Below, in pieces: positions 25,407 through 33,233 of a stretch of DNA of 33,233 bases. This DNA comes from Hymenobacter sp. (GTDB lineage Bacteria; Bacteroidota; Bacteroidia; Cytophagales; Hymenobacteraceae): contig JAQBNT010000060.1 in assembly GCA_028288445.1 (NCBI GenBank), positions 1-33,233 on the forward strand, read 5' to 3'. The notes beneath the pieces were generated by a model that was not told where the DNA came from, did no database searches, and saw nothing but the letters and a program-made list of their open reading frames with translations. The position numbers and the translations under genes were made by a program. Position 1 is the stretch's first letter. Each line of letters begins with the position of its first letter.

Positions 25407-26606
25407 ATGTCTATTGCCCCTCCCACCCTGGCCCCGCCCGTTTCCTTCGAAGATACCCGCGTGGCCTTCGCGTCCAAGTCCGATGCGCAGCTGCGCAAGG
25501 TGTATGCCCTGTTTGCGGCCATGAACAACGGCAGCCTCGTGAAAACCGGCAGCGGCCTGATGAAAGCGGCCCTCAAATGGGGAATTCCCGGCACCAGATT
25601 CCTCATCAAGCACAGCATTTTCGAGCAGTTCTGCGGCGGCGAAACCATCGCCGAATGCCGCCCCGTGACGGCTGAGCTGGGCAAATACAACATCGGCACC
25701 ATCCTCGACTACTCGGTGGAAGGCGAAGGCAGCGACCAGAGCTACGACCGCACCCGCGACGAGATTCTGGCCACCATTGACGAGGCCCACCGCTCCAGCC
25801 ACATCCCGTTTTCGGTGTTCAAAGTAACGGGCGTGGCCAACGTAGCCATTCTCGAAAAAATCCAGGCCGGCCAGCTTCTCACCCCTGCCGAGGAAGCCGC
25901 CCACACCCGCGCCGTGGGCCGTGTGGCAGCCTTGTGCGCCCGTGCCCACCAGCACGGCGTGCGCCTGTTCGTCGATGCCGAGGAAAGCTGGTTCCAGCAC
26001 ACCATCGACCTGCTGACCTACGACATGATGGCCAAGTACAATCGTGACAAGGCCATTGTATGGAATACGTACCAGCTCTACCGGCGCGACCGCCTCGAAG
26101 CCCTGCAAGCGGCCCACGACCACGCCGCCGAGGCCGGCTACTACATGGGGGCTAAGCTGGTGCGCGGGGCCTATATGGAAAAAGAAGCCCGCGTGGCCAA
26201 GCAGCGCGGCTACCAAAACCCCATCAACCCCACCAAGCAGGCCACCGACGACCTCTACGACGAGAGCCTGCGCTACTGCATCGACCACATCGACCGCATC
26301 AGCATTTGCGCCGGCACGCACAACGAGGCCAGCTCGCTGCTGCTCACCCAACTCATGCAGCAGGCCCACCTGGCCCCCAACGACCCGCGTGTGTGGTTCG
26401 CCCAGCTTTACGGCATGAGCGACAACCTTACCTATAACCTCGCCAACGCAGGCTACAACACTGCCAAGTACCTGCCCTACGGCCCCGTAGCGGCAGTGAT
26501 GCCCTACCTGCTACGCCGCGCCGACGAGAACACCGCCATCTCCGGCCAGAGCAGCCGGGAGTTTTTGCTCATCCAAAAGGAGATTCGCCGTCGCAAGGGG
26601 CAGTAA
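25407..26606 (+). CDS. Proline dehydrogenase (FAD-dependent)
   Basis: Oxidises proline to pyrroline-5-carboxylate and passes electrons to the quinone pool. The 399-residue monofunctional enzyme has a beta/alpha-barrel with VFKVTGVAN, RLFVDAEESW, KLVRGAYMEKEA (R253), FAQLYGMSDNLTYNLA, KYLPYGPV and LLRRADENT. The paired arginines 370-371 bind the proline carboxylate in the family. The ATG at 25407 is preferred over a TTG nine bases upstream. It is the long bacterial stand-alone type with an N-terminal helical extension of about 80 residues. No P5C dehydrogenase gene is next to it. It is divergent from the DAHP synthase gene. Confidence 0.95.
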   Translation: MSIAPPTLAPPVSFEDTRVAFASKSDAQLRKVYALFAAMNNGSLVKTGSGLMKAALKWGIPGTRFLIKHSIFEQFCGGETIAECRPVTAELGKYNIGTILDYSVEGEGSDQSYDRTRDEILATIDEAHRSSHIPFSVFKVTGVANVAILEKIQAGQLLTPAEEAAHTRAVGRVAALCARAHQHGVRLFVDAEESWFQHTIDLLTYDMMAKYNRDKAIVWNTYQLYRRDRLEALQAAHDHAAEAGYYMGAKLVRGAYMEKEARVAKQRGYQNPINPTKQATDDLYDESLRYCIDHIDRISICAGTHNEASSLLLTQLMQQAHLAPNDPRVWFAQLYGMSDNLTYNLANAGYNTAKYLPYGPVAAVMPYLLRRADENTAISGQSSREFLLIQKEIRRRKGQ

Positions 26607-26673
26607 TTCTGAAGGAAATCTGTAGTTGCAAAAAGCAATAATTTTGTACGTTACCCAACTAATTTTTACACCA

Positions 26674-26701
26674 GAAAACAGCCTGAAAAAGACTGTTTTT
26701 G
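26674..26701 (+). terminator. Weak hairpin after the proline dehydrogenase gene
   Basis: AAAACAG pairs with CTGTTTT, with weaker extension outward, and a short T run ends the right arm. The rest of the 260-base gap to the next gene is AT-rich with nothing else recognised. Confidence 0.4.
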
Positions 26702-26866
26702 GGACTTTAAGAGGGCCTCTTTAGAATTTAGGAACGATTGTGGCAGGACAGAGCCGCAGGGTTGGAAATTATTGGTTAGTAACATTGCCAACGGCTTGCA
26801 TTCGGCAGTTAAAAATCGCTAATTTTCAGCCCCCAAAACGGTTTTTTGTTCACTTGTAACCCTGCC

Positions 26867-27235
26867 ATGATTGGTCGTATTCGAACGTATTTAATTCGCT
26901 ATTCCCGGCTGCAAACCGGTACCGTGAGCTACCTCACGCTGGTACAGGAAGCCGAATTGGGGCTTAACCTGGAGATTTCACACGAAAAATCCCGGCTCAA
27001 CGAAATGCTGGCCGAAATCTCCGCCACTGAGCACGAAGCTGGTCGCCCACCCCTGAGCGCGCTGGTGAAAGTGCAGGGCTCGAAAGGCCAGGGCGACAAC
27101 TTTTACAAGCTCTGCGAGAAAATGGGAATGGGCGAATGGCGCAGCCTCAAACAGGACGAAGAATTTCTGAAAAATCTCATCCGCGACTGCCGGGCTTTCT
27201 GGCGCGAAGAAGAAAACTTTCAGAAATTTTCCTGA
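26867..27235 (+). CDS. Unrecognised small cytosolic protein
   Basis: The 122-residue product starts MIGRIRTYLIRYSRLQTGTV. It contains SYLTLVQEAELGLNLE, NEMLAEISATEHEAGRPPLS, ALVKVQGSKGQGDNFYKL and a helical Trp/Glu-rich end. I do not recognise a named family. The arrangement of an acidic EHEAGRPPLSALV segment, a short loop and GDNFYKLCEKMG looks like a compact mixed alpha/beta unit. I recall similar wording (EHExGRPxLSA then GxGFxxLAxxLG) in small bacterial proteins of unknown function. The ATG at 26867 is preferred over an in-frame TTG 21 bases upstream. A strong terminator follows, so it is transcribed alone. Confidence 0.75.
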   Translation: MIGRIRTYLIRYSRLQTGTVSYLTLVQEAELGLNLEISHEKSRLNEMLAEISATEHEAGRPPLSALVKVQGSKGQGDNFYKLCEKMGMGEWRSLKQDEEFLKNLIRDCRAFWREEENFQKFS

Positions 27236-27260
27236 GCCGGCTTAAAAAATAATTTCGCAA

Positions 27261-27308
27261 CAGCGCATTCATCGTGAGCAACTTGCCATGTGAATGCGCT
27301 GTTTTTTT
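27261..27308 (+). terminator. Terminator after the gene at 26867
   Basis: CAGCGCATTCA (27261-27271) pairs perfectly with TGAATGCGCTG (27291-27301), followed by seven T residues. It lies inside the open frame that extends upstream of the next gene, and so argues against any earlier start for it. Confidence 0.9.
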
Positions 27309-27439
27309 ATTTCTCGCTAGTAGTATATAAAGCGGAAGGAATAGAATTCGGGCTTGCTGCAACCCCCACCGAGGTGGCCCCGTTGAAGGGACATATTCCA
27401 GCCGCTATGACTGGATTTTCACTCTCACATTCCCTTCCC

Positions 27440-28291
27440 ATGAACACTAACGATTCGAACAACCCGCAAAACACTGGCACCGGCGCAGGCTCTAACTACG
27501 GCACCCAAAATACGGGTACCGGCCTCGGCAACAGCACCGGCCTGAGCAATGAAGGTACTTCTTACAATGCGGGTACCGGCTCTACTTCGGGCACGGGCGT
27601 TTCTTCTTCTTCGGGAGCCAGCGTTTCCAATGCTGTTGACGGCGACGATTTCAGCGCCACTGCAAAAGGTGCAGCAGTAGCCGGTACTGCCGGTGCAGTA
27701 GTAGGCCGCGCCATTGATGGCGTCCAGAATACGGCTGACAGCGCCGCCCACGCCGTAACCGGCGAGCCTTACCGCGACGGCACTTCCATGAGCGGCATGT
27801 TCCGCGACCGTAGCAGCGCCGAGAAAGCCTATGACGCCCTGCATTCGCGTGGCTACGGCAAAGATGATGTGAACCTGCTCATGTCGGACGAAACCCGCAA
27901 AACCCACTTCGGTGATGACACCGTGCATTCCGAACTCGGCGACAAAGCCATGGAGGGTGCCGGCGTAGGCTCGGCCATCGGTGGCACGGCCGGTGCTATC
28001 ATCGGTGCCATTGCCGCCATCGGCACTTCGGTAGCGTTGCCCGGCCTGGGTCTGATTATTGCCGGCCCGCTGGCCGCTGCTTTGGCCGGTGCTGGTGCCG
28101 GTGGCCTCACGGGTGGCTTGGTAGGTGCCTTGGTAGGCTCGGGCATCCCCGAGGAGCATGCTGCTGAATACGAAAGCGGCATCAAAAACGGCGGTATTGT
28201 AATGGGCGTGAAGCCCCGCAACGCTGAGGATGCCAAATACTTCGAGGACGAATTCCGCCGCAACAACGGCGACAAGATTTACAAGTACTAG
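27440..28291 (+). CDS. YflT-like (general stress protein 17M domain) glycine-zipper protein
   Basis: A 283-residue protein in three parts. Residues 1-70 are low complexity, built from Asn, Thr, Gly and Ser repeats such as NTGTGAG, NTGTGLG and AGTGSTSGTG. A middle Ala/Gly region with QNTADSAAHAV precedes SGMFRDRSSAEKAYDALHSR, which begins the YflT-type ferredoxin-like fold. That fold is split by a long glycine/alanine hydrophobic insert, about 170-245, with repeated GxxxG steps likely to span or bind membrane. The fold resumes with EEHAAEYESGIKNGGIVMGV. Relatives are stress-induced; function is unproven. The ATG at 27440 is preferred because the upstream frame runs back into a terminator. Confidence 0.83.
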   Translation: MNTNDSNNPQNTGTGAGSNYGTQNTGTGLGNSTGLSNEGTSYNAGTGSTSGTGVSSSSGASVSNAVDGDDFSATAKGAAVAGTAGAVVGRAIDGVQNTADSAAHAVTGEPYRDGTSMSGMFRDRSSAEKAYDALHSRGYGKDDVNLLMSDETRKTHFGDDTVHSELGDKAMEGAGVGSAIGGTAGAIIGAIAAIGTSVALPGLGLIIAGPLAAALAGAGAGGLTGGLVGALVGSGIPEEHAAEYESGIKNGGIVMGVKPRNAEDAKYFEDEFRRNNGDKIYKY

Positions 28292-28322
28292 TCTCGTCGC
28301 AGGTTCCGGCCTATTAGTCATC

Positions 28323-28356
28323 AAAAAAGCCTTTCCCGTCTGGGAAAGGCATTTTT
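28323..28356 (+). terminator. Terminator after the YflT-like gene
   Basis: GCCTTTCCC (28329-28337) pairs with GGGAAAGGC (28342-28350), with A residues before and ATTTTT after. Confidence 0.9.
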
Positions 28357-28497
28357 ATTGCAACCTTCGGCCGATTTGGAGAGTTTGTAGACTAGTAGCT
28401 GCTTATTGGTAACCATTTACAAAACCGGGCACTTATTCCCCCCGCAAGGGCGTTTTTGCGGCAGGGATTCAGTGCCCATGTTGCCTGGCAATCTCCG

Positions 28498-28505
28498 TAT
28501 ATTTG
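28498..28505 (+). promoter_or_regulatory. -7 promoter element of the S41 protease
   Basis: TATATTTG is a full match to TAnnTTTG and lies 29 bases before the ATG at 28535. It excludes in-frame starts further upstream (TTG 28406, ATG 28478), which precede it. Confidence 0.65.
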
Positions 28506-28534
28506 ATTTTCATCCCGTTTTTTATTTTTTACTG

Positions 28535-30700
28535 ATGTCATTTCCCCGCTTGAAAGTCGGGCTGTACGCTTTTTTGGTGGCAGCTGTGTTTGTTCTGGCT
28601 TCGTACCGGCTGTTTCGCCGGGCCGACTCGGCGGCACCGAGCAAGGACCAGGTGCTGATTGGCACGATGTTACAAGGCTTATCGGCGGCCCATTACCAGC
28701 CCGAAAAAGTGGACGACGCTTTCTCTAAGCGCGTATTTGACCTCTATCTCAAGCACCTCGATTACCGCAAGCAGTTTCTGATGGCCAGCGACGTGGACCA
28801 GCTGCGCCGCTACCAGACGCAGATTGACGACGAGGTGAAGAACGGCACGCACGAGTTTCTCGACCTCAGCACCAAGCTGATGGCTGACCGCACCAAGGAA
28901 ATGCAGGGCCTGTACCGCGACATCCTGGCCAAGCCCTTCGATTTCACGACGGACGAAACCTTCCAAACCGACTTCGAGAAAGCCGCTTTCCCCGCCGACA
29001 AAGCTGCTCAGCGTGAGCTGTGGCGCAAGCTCCTGAAGTACGAAACCCTAAGCCGCGTTTCGGAAATGATGGAAGCCCAGGACAAAGCCAAGAACGCCAA
29101 GCCCAGCGGCGCTACCGCCGCGCCCGCCGCTGCCGATGCCTCGGCTCCTACCGCCGCCGAGCCCGTGCGCACGCCCGCCCAGATGGAGGCCGAAGCCCGC
29201 AAGCGTGTGCTGAAATACTACGACGACCAGTTCGACGAAATCAACGACACCGACGCCAACGAGCGTCTGGCGACGTACGCCAACACCATCGCCAACACCT
29301 ACGACCCGCACACCGAGTATTTCGCTCCCAAAGCCAAGGAGGATTTCGACTACGAAATGACTGGCCGCTTTGAAGGCATCGGGGCTACACTGCGCGAGAA
29401 GGATGGCCTGATTTACATTGAGGAAATCATGCCGGGTTCGGCCTCGGCCCGCCAGGGCGACCTGAAGAAGGGCGACGCCATCCTGCGCGTAGCTCAGGGC
29501 GCAGCCGAACCGGTGAGCATTGAAGGCTGGCACACGGCCAAGGCGGTGACCTTGATTCGGGGTAAAAAAGGCTCGGAAGTACGCCTGACGGTGAAGAAGC
29601 CCGATGGCAGCACCAAGATTGTTCCCATTATCCGCGACATCGTGGTGGTGGAAGACAAGTATGCGCAGTCTTCGGTTATTACTGATAAAGGCCAAAAGAT
29701 TGGCTACCTGCGTCTGCCTGGCTTCTATGCCGACTTCAACGACAACGGCGGCCGCAGTTCGTCGGATGACGTGAAAAAGGAATTGGCTAAGCTAAATGCC
29801 GAAGGCGTGAAGGGCATCGTGATGGACCTGCGTTTCAACGGCGGCGGCTCGTTGAGCGACGCGGTTTCGATGGCTGGCCTGTTTATGCCCAGCGGCCCTA
29901 TGGTGCAGGTGCGCGACGGCCAGGGCCACACCCAGGTCCTGACCGACAATGACCCCCGCGTGCAGTACAGCGGCCCGCTCGTGCTGCTGGTGAATAAGTA
30001 CAGCGCCTCGGCTTCCGAGATTCTGGCCGCAGCCATTCAGGATTACCACCGCGGCGTAATCATGGGCTCAACCAGCACCTACGGCAAAGGGACGGTGCAA
30101 CGCATCTTCGACCTGGATGAGGCCCTGCCCTCGGAGCTGAACAGCGTGAAGCCCATCGGCTCACTCAAGCTCACCACCCAGAAGTTCTACCGCGTGAACG
30201 GTGGCTCGACCCAGTTCAAAGGCGTGGCTTCCGATATCGTGGTGCCGGATTTGTATTCGTACCTCGATGAGGGCGAAAAGGAGTCGGACTACCCGTTGAA
30301 ATGGGATGAGATTCAGCCTGCCCGCTACCGCACCTGGGATGTCGCGCCGTCGCTTGATAAGCTCCGCGCTGGCAGCAAGGCTCGCGTGGCCACCAACCCC
30401 AGCTTCAAGGTGATGGACGAAATGGTGAAGAGCATGCGCAAGCGCAAGGACGAAACCACGGTTTCGCTCAAGCTAAGCGCCTACCGCGCCGAACAGCAGG
30501 AGTCGAAAGCTATTTCGGACCGCTATGAGGCTGCGCAAAAGACCAACACCGCCCTGGCCTTCTCGCCCCTGGCCGCCGATGTGCGCGCCGTGAATGGCGA
30601 CACGGTGAAAGTGAACCGGGCCGCCCGCTTCACCAAGAGTCTGAAGAAGGACATCACCATTGGCGAAGCCGTGGCAGTGATTCAGGACGAGATAAAGTAG
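28535..30700 (+). CDS. C-terminal processing (tail-specific) peptidase, S41A, Prc/Tsp-like
   Basis: Degrades or trims periplasmic proteins from their C-termini using a serine-lysine dyad. The 721-residue protein has an N-terminal signal anchor (LKVGLYAFLVAAVFVLASYR), a helical N-terminal Tsp domain (about 35-235), a PDZ domain (about 278-360, FEGIGATLREKDG, PGSASARQGDLKKGDAIL) and the S41 domain. Catalytic residues by alignment with E. coli Tsp are S492 (middle serine of SASASE), D503 and K518 (TYGKGTVQ). A C-terminal DUF3340-like region ends the chain. The insert at about 185-220 is rich in Ala/Pro/Thr and sits between domains. A promoter and terminator frame it as a single-gene unit. Confidence 0.95.
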   Translation: MSFPRLKVGLYAFLVAAVFVLASYRLFRRADSAAPSKDQVLIGTMLQGLSAAHYQPEKVDDAFSKRVFDLYLKHLDYRKQFLMASDVDQLRRYQTQIDDEVKNGTHEFLDLSTKLMADRTKEMQGLYRDILAKPFDFTTDETFQTDFEKAAFPADKAAQRELWRKLLKYETLSRVSEMMEAQDKAKNAKPSGATAAPAAADASAPTAAEPVRTPAQMEAEARKRVLKYYDDQFDEINDTDANERLATYANTIANTYDPHTEYFAPKAKEDFDYEMTGRFEGIGATLREKDGLIYIEEIMPGSASARQGDLKKGDAILRVAQGAAEPVSIEGWHTAKAVTLIRGKKGSEVRLTVKKPDGSTKIVPIIRDIVVVEDKYAQSSVITDKGQKIGYLRLPGFYADFNDNGGRSSSDDVKKELAKLNAEGVKGIVMDLRFNGGGSLSDAVSMAGLFMPSGPMVQVRDGQGHTQVLTDNDPRVQYSGPLVLLVNKYSASASEILAAAIQDYHRGVIMGSTSTYGKGTVQRIFDLDEALPSELNSVKPIGSLKLTTQKFYRVNGGSTQFKGVASDIVVPDLYSYLDEGEKESDYPLKWDEIQPARYRTWDVAPSLDKLRAGSKARVATNPSFKVMDEMVKSMRKRKDETTVSLKLSAYRAEQQESKAISDRYEAAQKTNTALAFSPLAADVRAVNGDTVKVNRAARFTKSLKKDITIGEAVAVIQDEIK

Positions 30701-30750
30701 TGTCTGTTGATGGAGTAGCGTTGCTGCGTCCGGCAAAACCGTATCTTACG

Positions 30751-30784
30751 AAGCCCCCGTTTCAATCGAAGCGGGGGCTTTTTT
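30751..30784 (+). terminator. Terminator after the S41 protease gene
   Basis: AAGCCCCCG (30751-30759) pairs with CGGGGGCTT (30772-30780), loop of 12 bases, followed by TTTT. Confidence 0.9.
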
Positions 30785-30961
30785 CGGGCCTTATACCATC
30801 CGGTCAAACCTATTAGTAAATCAACTGTCAAAAAATCCCAATACCAAGCTTAGCTATTTGCTCACAATTATCTGATTATCAATAGTTATTTCTTTAGTAA
30901 ATTTTGTCAAAATAATTAGCAAATAGGCAACTAAAAACGGGTCTGTTACTGTTTACCTAGC

Positions 30962-32050
30962 ATGACAACTCAAGAGGAAACCCGCATCATTCCGCTCAAC
31001 CCGTCGGTAGCTGCTATCGCCGATGAGCAACAGCAGAAGCTAGCTGATGAAACCTGGCGCAAATCCATCCCAGCGCAGGTTTTCCTCAACTACTTCTTTG
31101 CCATCAACTATCACATTCAGGAAAACGACGACGCCCTTGGCGGCTTGCAGAACCTGCCGTTTTTCCGCAGCCACTCGGCCGAGTTGAACGATGCCGATGT
31201 GGCGGCGCTCACCAAGATGCTGCACACCAGTTGGAGCACCGAGTATGCGCTACGCGCCACGGCCGAGCTGGGCGACGATAACTTCCTGCGTAATGCCTTG
31301 CACTGGACGTTCCCGCAGGCGTACCACGCCATCTGGTCGGGCTTGCAGGCATTTCTGTACACAACCGGCGTGCGCTCGAACAATGGCCAGTTGATGCGCC
31401 GCGAGGTGGGCCGGCTGGTAGTAAAGAACGCCTACCCGCGTCCGGTGTCGTTCTATGCGGCCGGCGCTTACGGCGACTTCAGCATTCACCGCCTGCCGCT
31501 GGCGGGCTATAAGGCCGGGCTGCACATTGCCAGCAAGGAGATTGACGCACAGGCTCAAGTGGGCCAGTTCTTGCGCACCACGCGCAAGATGAAGGCGCAA
31601 TGGACCCGGGCGCAGGTTCAGGCCAACCCAAACACGGCCATCCGCAGTCAGAAAACCGGCCGCCCGCTGGATAAGTGGACGGCTTCGCACTGGCAGCAGA
31701 TTACCTGGCGCCTGGGCTACACCACCATCTTCGACCTGCTGGGCCGCCTGCGCATTTCGCAGACCAGCCGCGAGATTGAGCGCTACGTGGAGGCTGACAT
31801 CGACTTCCGCCTCTTCCATGCCTCGCTGCTCAACATTGTGAGCTACCTCAACGGCGTGCACGAAACCTACGTGGCCAAGGCCCTGGGTTTGGAGCGCTAC
31901 CGCCAGTTGGTGGCCGAACTGCCAATGCACTTGCAGTCTGGCTTCGTGCAGGAGCGGTTGCGTACCCGCGTCGAGCCGGTGCTGGCTCCTACCCCGCCGA
32001 GCGCCCCAGCGCTGGCTACGGAGGCCCCACAGTACCGCATGGCCGCTTAG
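30962..32050 (+). CDS. Unrecognised 362-residue cytosolic protein
   Basis: I do not recognise the family. There is no signal peptide or membrane helix. The predicted helical sequence includes WRKSIPAQVFLNYFFAINYH near the start, TEYALRATAELGDDNFLRNA, HWTFPQAYHAIWSGLQAFLY (about 113-132), then a Tyr/Phe/Gly-rich part RPVSFYAAGAYGDFSIHRLP (about 160-179). A basic linker (RTTRKMKAQWTRAQV) and a long C-terminal helical block (LGYTTIFDLLGRLRIS, DFRLFHASLLNIVSYL) follow, and the chain ends in a Pro/Ala-rich tail. Helical, aromatic and His-containing segments recall HEPN-like or helical-bundle proteins, but no diagnostic motif was found. It is framed by terminators on both sides and preceded by an AT-rich 175-base region, so it is a stand-alone unit. 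Confidence 0.8.
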   Translation: MTTQEETRIIPLNPSVAAIADEQQQKLADETWRKSIPAQVFLNYFFAINYHIQENDDALGGLQNLPFFRSHSAELNDADVAALTKMLHTSWSTEYALRATAELGDDNFLRNALHWTFPQAYHAIWSGLQAFLYTTGVRSNNGQLMRREVGRLVVKNAYPRPVSFYAAGAYGDFSIHRLPLAGYKAGLHIASKEIDAQAQVGQFLRTTRKMKAQWTRAQVQANPNTAIRSQKTGRPLDKWTASHWQQITWRLGYTTIFDLLGRLRISQTSREIERYVEADIDFRLFHASLLNIVSYLNGVHETYVAKALGLERYRQLVAELPMHLQSGFVQERLRTRVEPVLAPTPPSAPALATEAPQYRMAA

Positions 32051-32093
32051 TCAAGACCCCGGATTGGTCGGATTATTCAGATTTTGTGAATAG

Positions 32094-32124
32094 AAAGCCG
32101 CTCCGGTTTCGGAGCGGCTTTTTT
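32094..32124 (+). terminator. Terminator after the gene at 30962
   Basis: A 12-base perfect stem, AAAGCCGCTCCG (32094-32105) with 32110-32121, has a GTTT loop and runs into six T residues. It ends only seven bases before the lysS -7 element. Confidence 0.93.
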
Positions 32125-32131
32125 CGTGCCG

Positions 32132-32139
32132 TACTTTTG
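32132..32139 (+). promoter_or_regulatory. -7 promoter element of lysS
   Basis: TACTTTTG fits TAnnTTTG. The -33 region would fall in the preceding terminator stem. It predicts a leader of about 140 bases before the lysS ATG. Confidence 0.5.
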
Positions 32140-32281
32140 CGGTTCACTTTTTACTTACCGCGGCGCACTTGCTTGCGCAAGCTGACTGATTCGCAGATTT
32201 AATCGTCCACAAAATCCGTGGAGTCCGATAAATCCGAGCGAACCGAAGGACGGCGCAGCCAATCCGTGGTTCAGATACTTT

Positions 32282-33233
32282 ATGCAACACCTCAGCGAAC
32301 AAGAAATACTGCGCCGTCAGAAACTCGAAGAATTGGAAAAGCTGGGCATCGAAGCGTACCCGTCGGCTCTGGTGGACGTGACGTTTTACGCCAAGGAAAT
32401 CCACGATAACTATCACGTTGAACTTAATAACTTTCAGGACGTAACGCTGGCCGGGCGACTGATGTCGTCGCGGGTGATGGGCAAAGCCTCGTTCGCCGAG
32501 CTGATGGACACCACGGGCCGCATCCAGCTCTACATCAACCGGGACGAAGTCTGCCCCGGCGAGGACAAGACGCTGTATAACGTGGTGTTCAAGAAGCTGC
32601 TCGATTTGGGCGATTTCATCAGTGTGAAAGGCCACGTATTCAAGACGCAGGTGGGCGAAACGTCCATTCACGTCACCGAGCTGAAATTGCTCTCGAAAGC
32701 CCTGCGCCCGCTGCCCGTGGTGAAAACCCAGAAGGACGAGGCCACCGGCGAAATCACCACCTACGACGCCTTCACCGACCCCGAGCAGCGCTACCGCCAG
32801 CGCTACGTGGACCTGGCCGTGAACCCGCAGGTGCGCGACACCTTCATCAAGCGCACGCAACTGGTGCAGTCGATGCGCAATTTCCTGAACGACAAGGGCT
32901 ACCTGGAGGTGGAAACGCCGATTCTGCAGCCGCTGTACGGCGGTGCGGCGGCGCGGCCCTTCACCACGCACCATAATACGCTGGACATGACGCTGTACCT
33001 GCGCATTGCCAACGAGCTGTACCTCAAGCGCCTGATTGTAGGCGGGTTCGATGGCGTGTACGAGTTCAGCAAGGACTTCCGCAACGAAGGCATGTCGCGC
33101 TTCCACAACCCCGAATTCACCCAGATGGAGCTGTACGTCGCCTATAAAGACTACGCTTGGAGGTTGGACCTCGTGGAAGAGATGGTGGAGCGCGTGGCTA
33201 TGACGCTACACGGCCAAACCGAAGTGCAGGTGG
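32282..33233 (+). CDS. lysS: Lysyl-tRNA synthetase, class II, partial
   Basis: Charges tRNA-Lys with lysine. The frame starts [20 protein letters not shown] at the ATG at 32282 and runs off the right edge after about 317 residues (full length is around 500 or more). The N-terminal OB-fold anticodon-binding domain includes [19 protein letters not shown] and [10 protein letters not shown]. The catalytic domain begins with [12 protein letters not shown] and motif 1 ([11 protein letters not shown]). It continues with [17 protein letters not shown] and motif 2, [16 protein letters not shown]. Motif 3 is outside the window. A predicted leader of about 140 bases has a short direct repeat but no T-box. 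Confidence 0.96.
   Translation, partial: MQHLSEQEILRRQKLEELEKLGIEAYPSALVDVTFYAKEIHDNYHVELNNFQDVTLAGRLMSSRVMGKASFAELMDTTGRIQLYINRDEVCPGEDKTLYNVVFKKLLDLGDFISVKGHVFKTQVGETSIHVTELKLLSKALRPLPVVKTQKDEATGEITTYDAFTDPEQRYRQRYVDLAVNPQVRDTFIKRTQLVQSMRNFLNDKGYLEVETPILQPLYGGAAARPFTTHHNTLDMTLYLRIANELYLKRLIVGGFDGVYEFSKDFRNEGMSRFHNPEFTQMELYVAYKDYAWRLDLVEEMVERVAMTLHGQTEVQV

Noticed and set aside
28406..28534. Earlier in-frame starts for the S41 protease
   Set aside because: They lie upstream of the consensus -7 element at 28498-28505 and would delay the signal anchor.
30962..32050. HEPN ribonuclease assignment for the unknown gene
   Set aside because: The short R-L-F-H segment does not match the RX4-6H nuclease motif and no other HEPN feature was seen.
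32140..32281. T-box riboswitch before lysS
   Set aside because: No T-box sequence, specifier loop or terminator/antiterminator pair is seen in the leader, and T-boxes are not typical of this phylum.

Overview
The window looks like chromosome of a GC-rich member of the Bacteroidota, most likely Hymenobacter or a close relative. This is inferred from gene content and style. Promoters carry the Bacteroidota -7 element TAnnTTTG, proteins are of Bacteroidota types (a DAHP synthase-chorismate mutase fusion, a GH130 lipoprotein, many small lipoproteins), and the intergenic spaces hold long inverted repeats. No phage, insertion sequence, CRISPR array or recognisable defence system was found. Most of the window is housekeeping, and its novelty lies in non-coding structure and in a few unrecognised genes.

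Layout. 1-664 (-): start of a lipoprotein galactose mutarotase, with a promoter and a palindromic LacI-type operator near 807-859. 1035-2267 (+): NADP isocitrate dehydrogenase. 2516-4909 (-): a small charged exported protein, an unknown helical protein and a GH130 lipoprotein. 5278-5522 (-): two tandem serine tRNAs, each with its own terminator. 5642-8454 (-): a YihY membrane protein, a hotdog thioesterase and MltG. 8660-9292 (+): a YrdC/Sua5-family protein. 9496-11282 (-): an exported beta-rich protein followed by an LpxL-type acyltransferase. 11356-14804 (+): a WbqC-family protein and ClpC. 14949-17093 (+): a secreted S9 peptidase. 17300-20249 (+): acyl-CoA carboxylase beta subunit, a small membrane protein and an M42 aminopeptidase. 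20379-21188 (+): a BtuF-like metal-receptor protein without a signal peptide. 21172-25258 (-): aroA, aroB and the DAHP synthase-chorismate mutase, with one lipoprotein gene on the opposite strand between the last two. 25407-26606 (+): proline dehydrogenase. 26867-32050 (+): two unrecognised proteins flanking a YflT-like stress protein and an S41 tail-specific protease. 32282 to the end (+): lysS, cut by the window edge.

Functional themes. Three genes cover the shikimate pathway's first step (plus the chorismate branch), second step and sixth step. ClpC, MltG, the S41 protease and the LpxL homologue serve protein and envelope maintenance. galM and GH130 point to sugar use. Four loci (6648, 7263, 17112 and 20264) carry one inverted-repeat superfamily whose two arms change together. 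Other dyads at 2338, 5575, 9297 and 22425 occupy other gene ends. Two genes, at 11282 and 23574, have a -7 element only four bases before the ATG, which predicts leaderless mRNAs.
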